Shown in pieces: positions 62,773-64,000 of a stretch of 64,000 nucleotides of DNA. The stretch is from positions 1 through 64,000 of the forward strand of contig DIWI01000059.1 of the NCBI GenBank assembly GCA_002428415.1, in the 5' to 3' direction. The translations under genes were made by a program, and so were the position numbers. This DNA is from Clostridiaceae bacterium UBA6110. Its GTDB lineage: Bacteria > Bacillota > Clostridia > Clostridiales > Clostridiaceae. Within the stretch, counting starts at the first letter, position 1; every line of letters starts with the position of its first letter. A model generated the notes under the pieces. It had not been told where the DNA came from. It did not search any database and worked only from the letters and a program-made list of their open reading frames with translations.

Positions 62773-63474
62773 TTAACTTTTGTAATACGTTTGGCTGCGT
62801 TTTAGAGACTCAATTTCTGCCTCGACGCACTTATTTATGTCCCTTTCCTTCAAACCATCAACAATAGATTTGTGGAATTGTAGAATCGCCTTATCACTTT
62901 TATGTTTCATTATGCTGATATTCGAGTTTGATTTTGCTACCTCAAACCAGATTGATGATATTGCATCATACAACAAAGCAATAAACTCATTGTGAGACAT
63001 CTTGCTGACGCATTCATGGAATCGGTAGTCAGCATCATAGAAGCTATCATAATCTTGGTTCTTCAGGCTTTCGCACATTTGATTGAATATATCTTCAAGT
63101 TCAGCTATTTCAACAGTAAGATCGTCTTCGCGCATAAGAGCAAGTCTTACACTGCCTATCTGTATTATCATGCGAAATTCATTCATCTGCTGATAATCCT
63201 GCTGAAGGATATTATAGTCGAACAAGCTCTTGAAAAAAGAGCGCATACTAAAATCAACCACATAAGTTCCTTCGCCTATGCGTGTTTCAGTCAGCCCGAG
63301 TCCATTTGAACGCTGTATGGCTGCACGTAATGACATACGGCTTACTCCAAGAGTCTCAGCCAATTCGTTTTCTGAAGGTATTTTTTCATTTGACTTCCAT
63401 TCTCCAGAAAGTATCTTCTTACGCATATAATCAAAAATCTGATCTGTCAGACTAGAACGTACTATTTTCCCCAC
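62773..63474 (-). CDS. GntR/FadR-family (FCD) transcriptional regulator
   Basis: 233 aa. N-terminal winged helix-turn-helix with EKIPSENELAETLGVSRMSLRAAIQ, then an all-helical FCD ligand domain (about 85-230) with RMIIQIGSVRLAL and FHECVSKMSHNEF, whose Asp/His set usually binds a metal and a carboxylic acid. That fits control by a sugar acid. I chose GTG 63474, 9 nt after AAAGAGG; the TTG at 63483 touches that site. It lies between the dehydratase-like gene and the divergent binding-protein gene and carries an operator in its own promoter. Confidence 0.88.
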   Translation of the reverse strand: MGKIVRSSLTDQIFDYMRKKILSGEWKSNEKIPSENELAETLGVSRMSLRAAIQRSNGLGLTETRIGEGTYVVDFSMRSFFKSLFDYNILQQDYQQMNEFRMIIQIGSVRLALMREDDLTVEIAELEDIFNQMCESLKNQDYDSFYDADYRFHECVSKMSHNEFIALLYDAISSIWFEVAKSNSNISIMKHKSDKAILQFHKSIVDGLKERDINKCVEAEIESLKRSQTYYKS

Positions 63475-63498
63475 TTTAATCAACCTCTTTCATCTGTC

Positions 63499-63514
63499 TG
63501 TATAACAAGTATAC
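63499..63514 (-). promoter_or_regulatory. Predicted autoregulatory operator of the GntR regulator
   Basis: On the minus strand GTATACTTGTTATACA, overlapping the TATACT -10 box. Same consensus as at 62665 and 63716. Confidence 0.55.
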
Positions 63515-63715
63515 ACGTTAATTAATTTATTTTACAATATTTTTCGATTTAATGGCTTTTTCTGTCGGCTATTTCGTGTTCAGTTGTGAATTCATTTAAT
63601 ATATGCAGGAATGTTTTTTTGATAAAAAGCTAGAGTTTCATGGTTAAATTCGAATATTTGAAGGAATAAAAAGACACAGAAATAATAATATTGCAAATTG
63701 ATAAACGATATGCTA

Positions 63716-63731
63716 GTATACTTGTACAACA
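63716..63731 (+). promoter_or_regulatory. Predicted operator at the solute-binding lipoprotein gene
   Basis: GTATACTTGTACAACA, with the TATACT -10 box inside it and the palindrome TTGTACAA at 63722-63729, identical to the core in the DUF169 promoter. Confidence 0.55.
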
Positions 63732-63796
63732 GGTAGGCAACCGTTTCCAAGTTAAGATATTAGTGGTAACCAATCATATAATGCAGGAGGATCATA

Positions 63797-64000
63797 ATGA
63801 AAAACTACTTTAAAAGATCGCTGCTCCTTTTTTGCGCATCCACAATACTACTTACTTTTGTTGCATGCGGAGGTACGTCTAACACTACAGGAACTACTGC
63901 CCCAACAGCTAATACTTCAGGGGAAGAGAAAGCAGTGACCGTTAGATGGGCCACTAGCGTTTCACAGAATGAAATTGACTCAAATAAAACGCCAACAGCG
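63797..64000 (+). CDS. Solute-binding lipoprotein of an ABC or TRAP transporter (5' part only)
   Basis: The first 68 codons of a gene cut by the window edge. A lipoprotein signal ends in LTFVAC, followed by GG, a Thr/Asn/Ala-rich linker and AVTVRWATSVSQNEIDS, the first strand of a periplasmic-binding-protein fold. The class (DctP-type TRAP or sugar ABC) cannot be decided from this piece. The ribosome site is AGGAGG at 63785-63790. It is divergent from the regulator and shares its operator motif, so it probably imports the locus's substrate. Confidence 0.75.
   Translation, partial: MKNYFKRSLLLFCASTILLTFVACGGTSNTTGTTAPTANTSGEEKAVTVRWATSVSQNEIDSNKTPTA

Larger units (their letters stand above)
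63475..63796. other. Intergenic region with two divergent promoters
   Basis: No gene is visible in these 322 bases. It holds the minus-strand promoter of the regulator (TTGTAA and TATACT, 18-nt spacer, near 63508-63537), the plus-strand promoter of the binding-protein gene (TTGCAA 63691-63696 and TATACT 63717-63722, 20-nt spacer), and operator-like elements at each. The middle (63540-63690) is AT-rich and shows no clear structure. Confidence 0.5.

Overview
The window reads as a chromosome segment of an anaerobic, low-to-moderate GC, Gram-positive Clostridia-type bacterium. The evidence is strong AGGAGG-type ribosome binding sites with many GTG/TTG starts, LCP and SH3b wall proteins and no outer-membrane genes, small Firmicutes families (YvrJ, DUF1659, DUF2922, DUF1836), a flavodiiron/rubredoxin oxygen-reduction pair, and two genes that only make sense if UGA is read as selenocysteine. 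No rRNA, tRNA, CRISPR array, prophage or insertion sequence was recognised.

Layout. 1-6 kb: translation modification genes (TrmN6-like, RsmI), DUF1836, a 48-residue YvrJ protein, then on the minus strand two tandem HesB-like selenoprotein genes, each with an in-frame UGA at codon 33 and the same hairpin 18 nt after it, followed by a Cas4-like-nuclease/Rad3-type helicase fusion. 6-13 kb: three paralogous secreted SH3b proteins carrying an amidase, an NlpC/P60 endopeptidase and a glucosaminidase. 13-30 kb: an LCP ligase and a rhamnose-polysaccharide locus (rmlB, rmlC, ABC exporter, five GT2 enzymes, a polyprenyl-phosphate sugar transferase, rmlD, rmlA, GT4). 30-34 kb, convergent: DUF2142, a 4-TM EamA/SMR-like protein, a DPM1-like GT2 and a DUF2304 protein, reminiscent of the GacIJKL side-chain system of streptococci. 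34-44 kb: DUF1659/DUF2922, YihY, a rubredoxin-fused NADH oxidoreductase plus flavodiiron protein, GNAT, acpS, nnr, alr and two YitT paralogs. 44-59 kb: ftsEX, S41 protease, SOS-controlled uvrBA, FHA-RodA-PBP2, uvrC, a lipoprotein and murB.

59-64 kb differs in character: a frameshifted antitoxin-like HTH gene, then what looks like a catabolic locus (redoxin, DUF169 protein, enolase-superfamily sugar-acid dehydratase-like enzyme, GntR/FCD regulator, start of a solute-binding lipoprotein). Three of its promoters share a 16-nt element overlapping the -10 box, and a related palindrome lies at the fourth, so the regulator probably controls them together.

What works together: polysaccharide synthesis, ABC export, LCP attachment and the wall hydrolases form one envelope neighbourhood; FprA and the rubredoxin oxidoreductase form an NADH-to-oxygen chain; UvrA, UvrB and UvrC form the excision nuclease. 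The strongest unusual finds are the duplicated selenoprotein pair, the double-domain glycosyltransferases whose catalytic halves have decayed alternately, and the predicted operator set at the right end.
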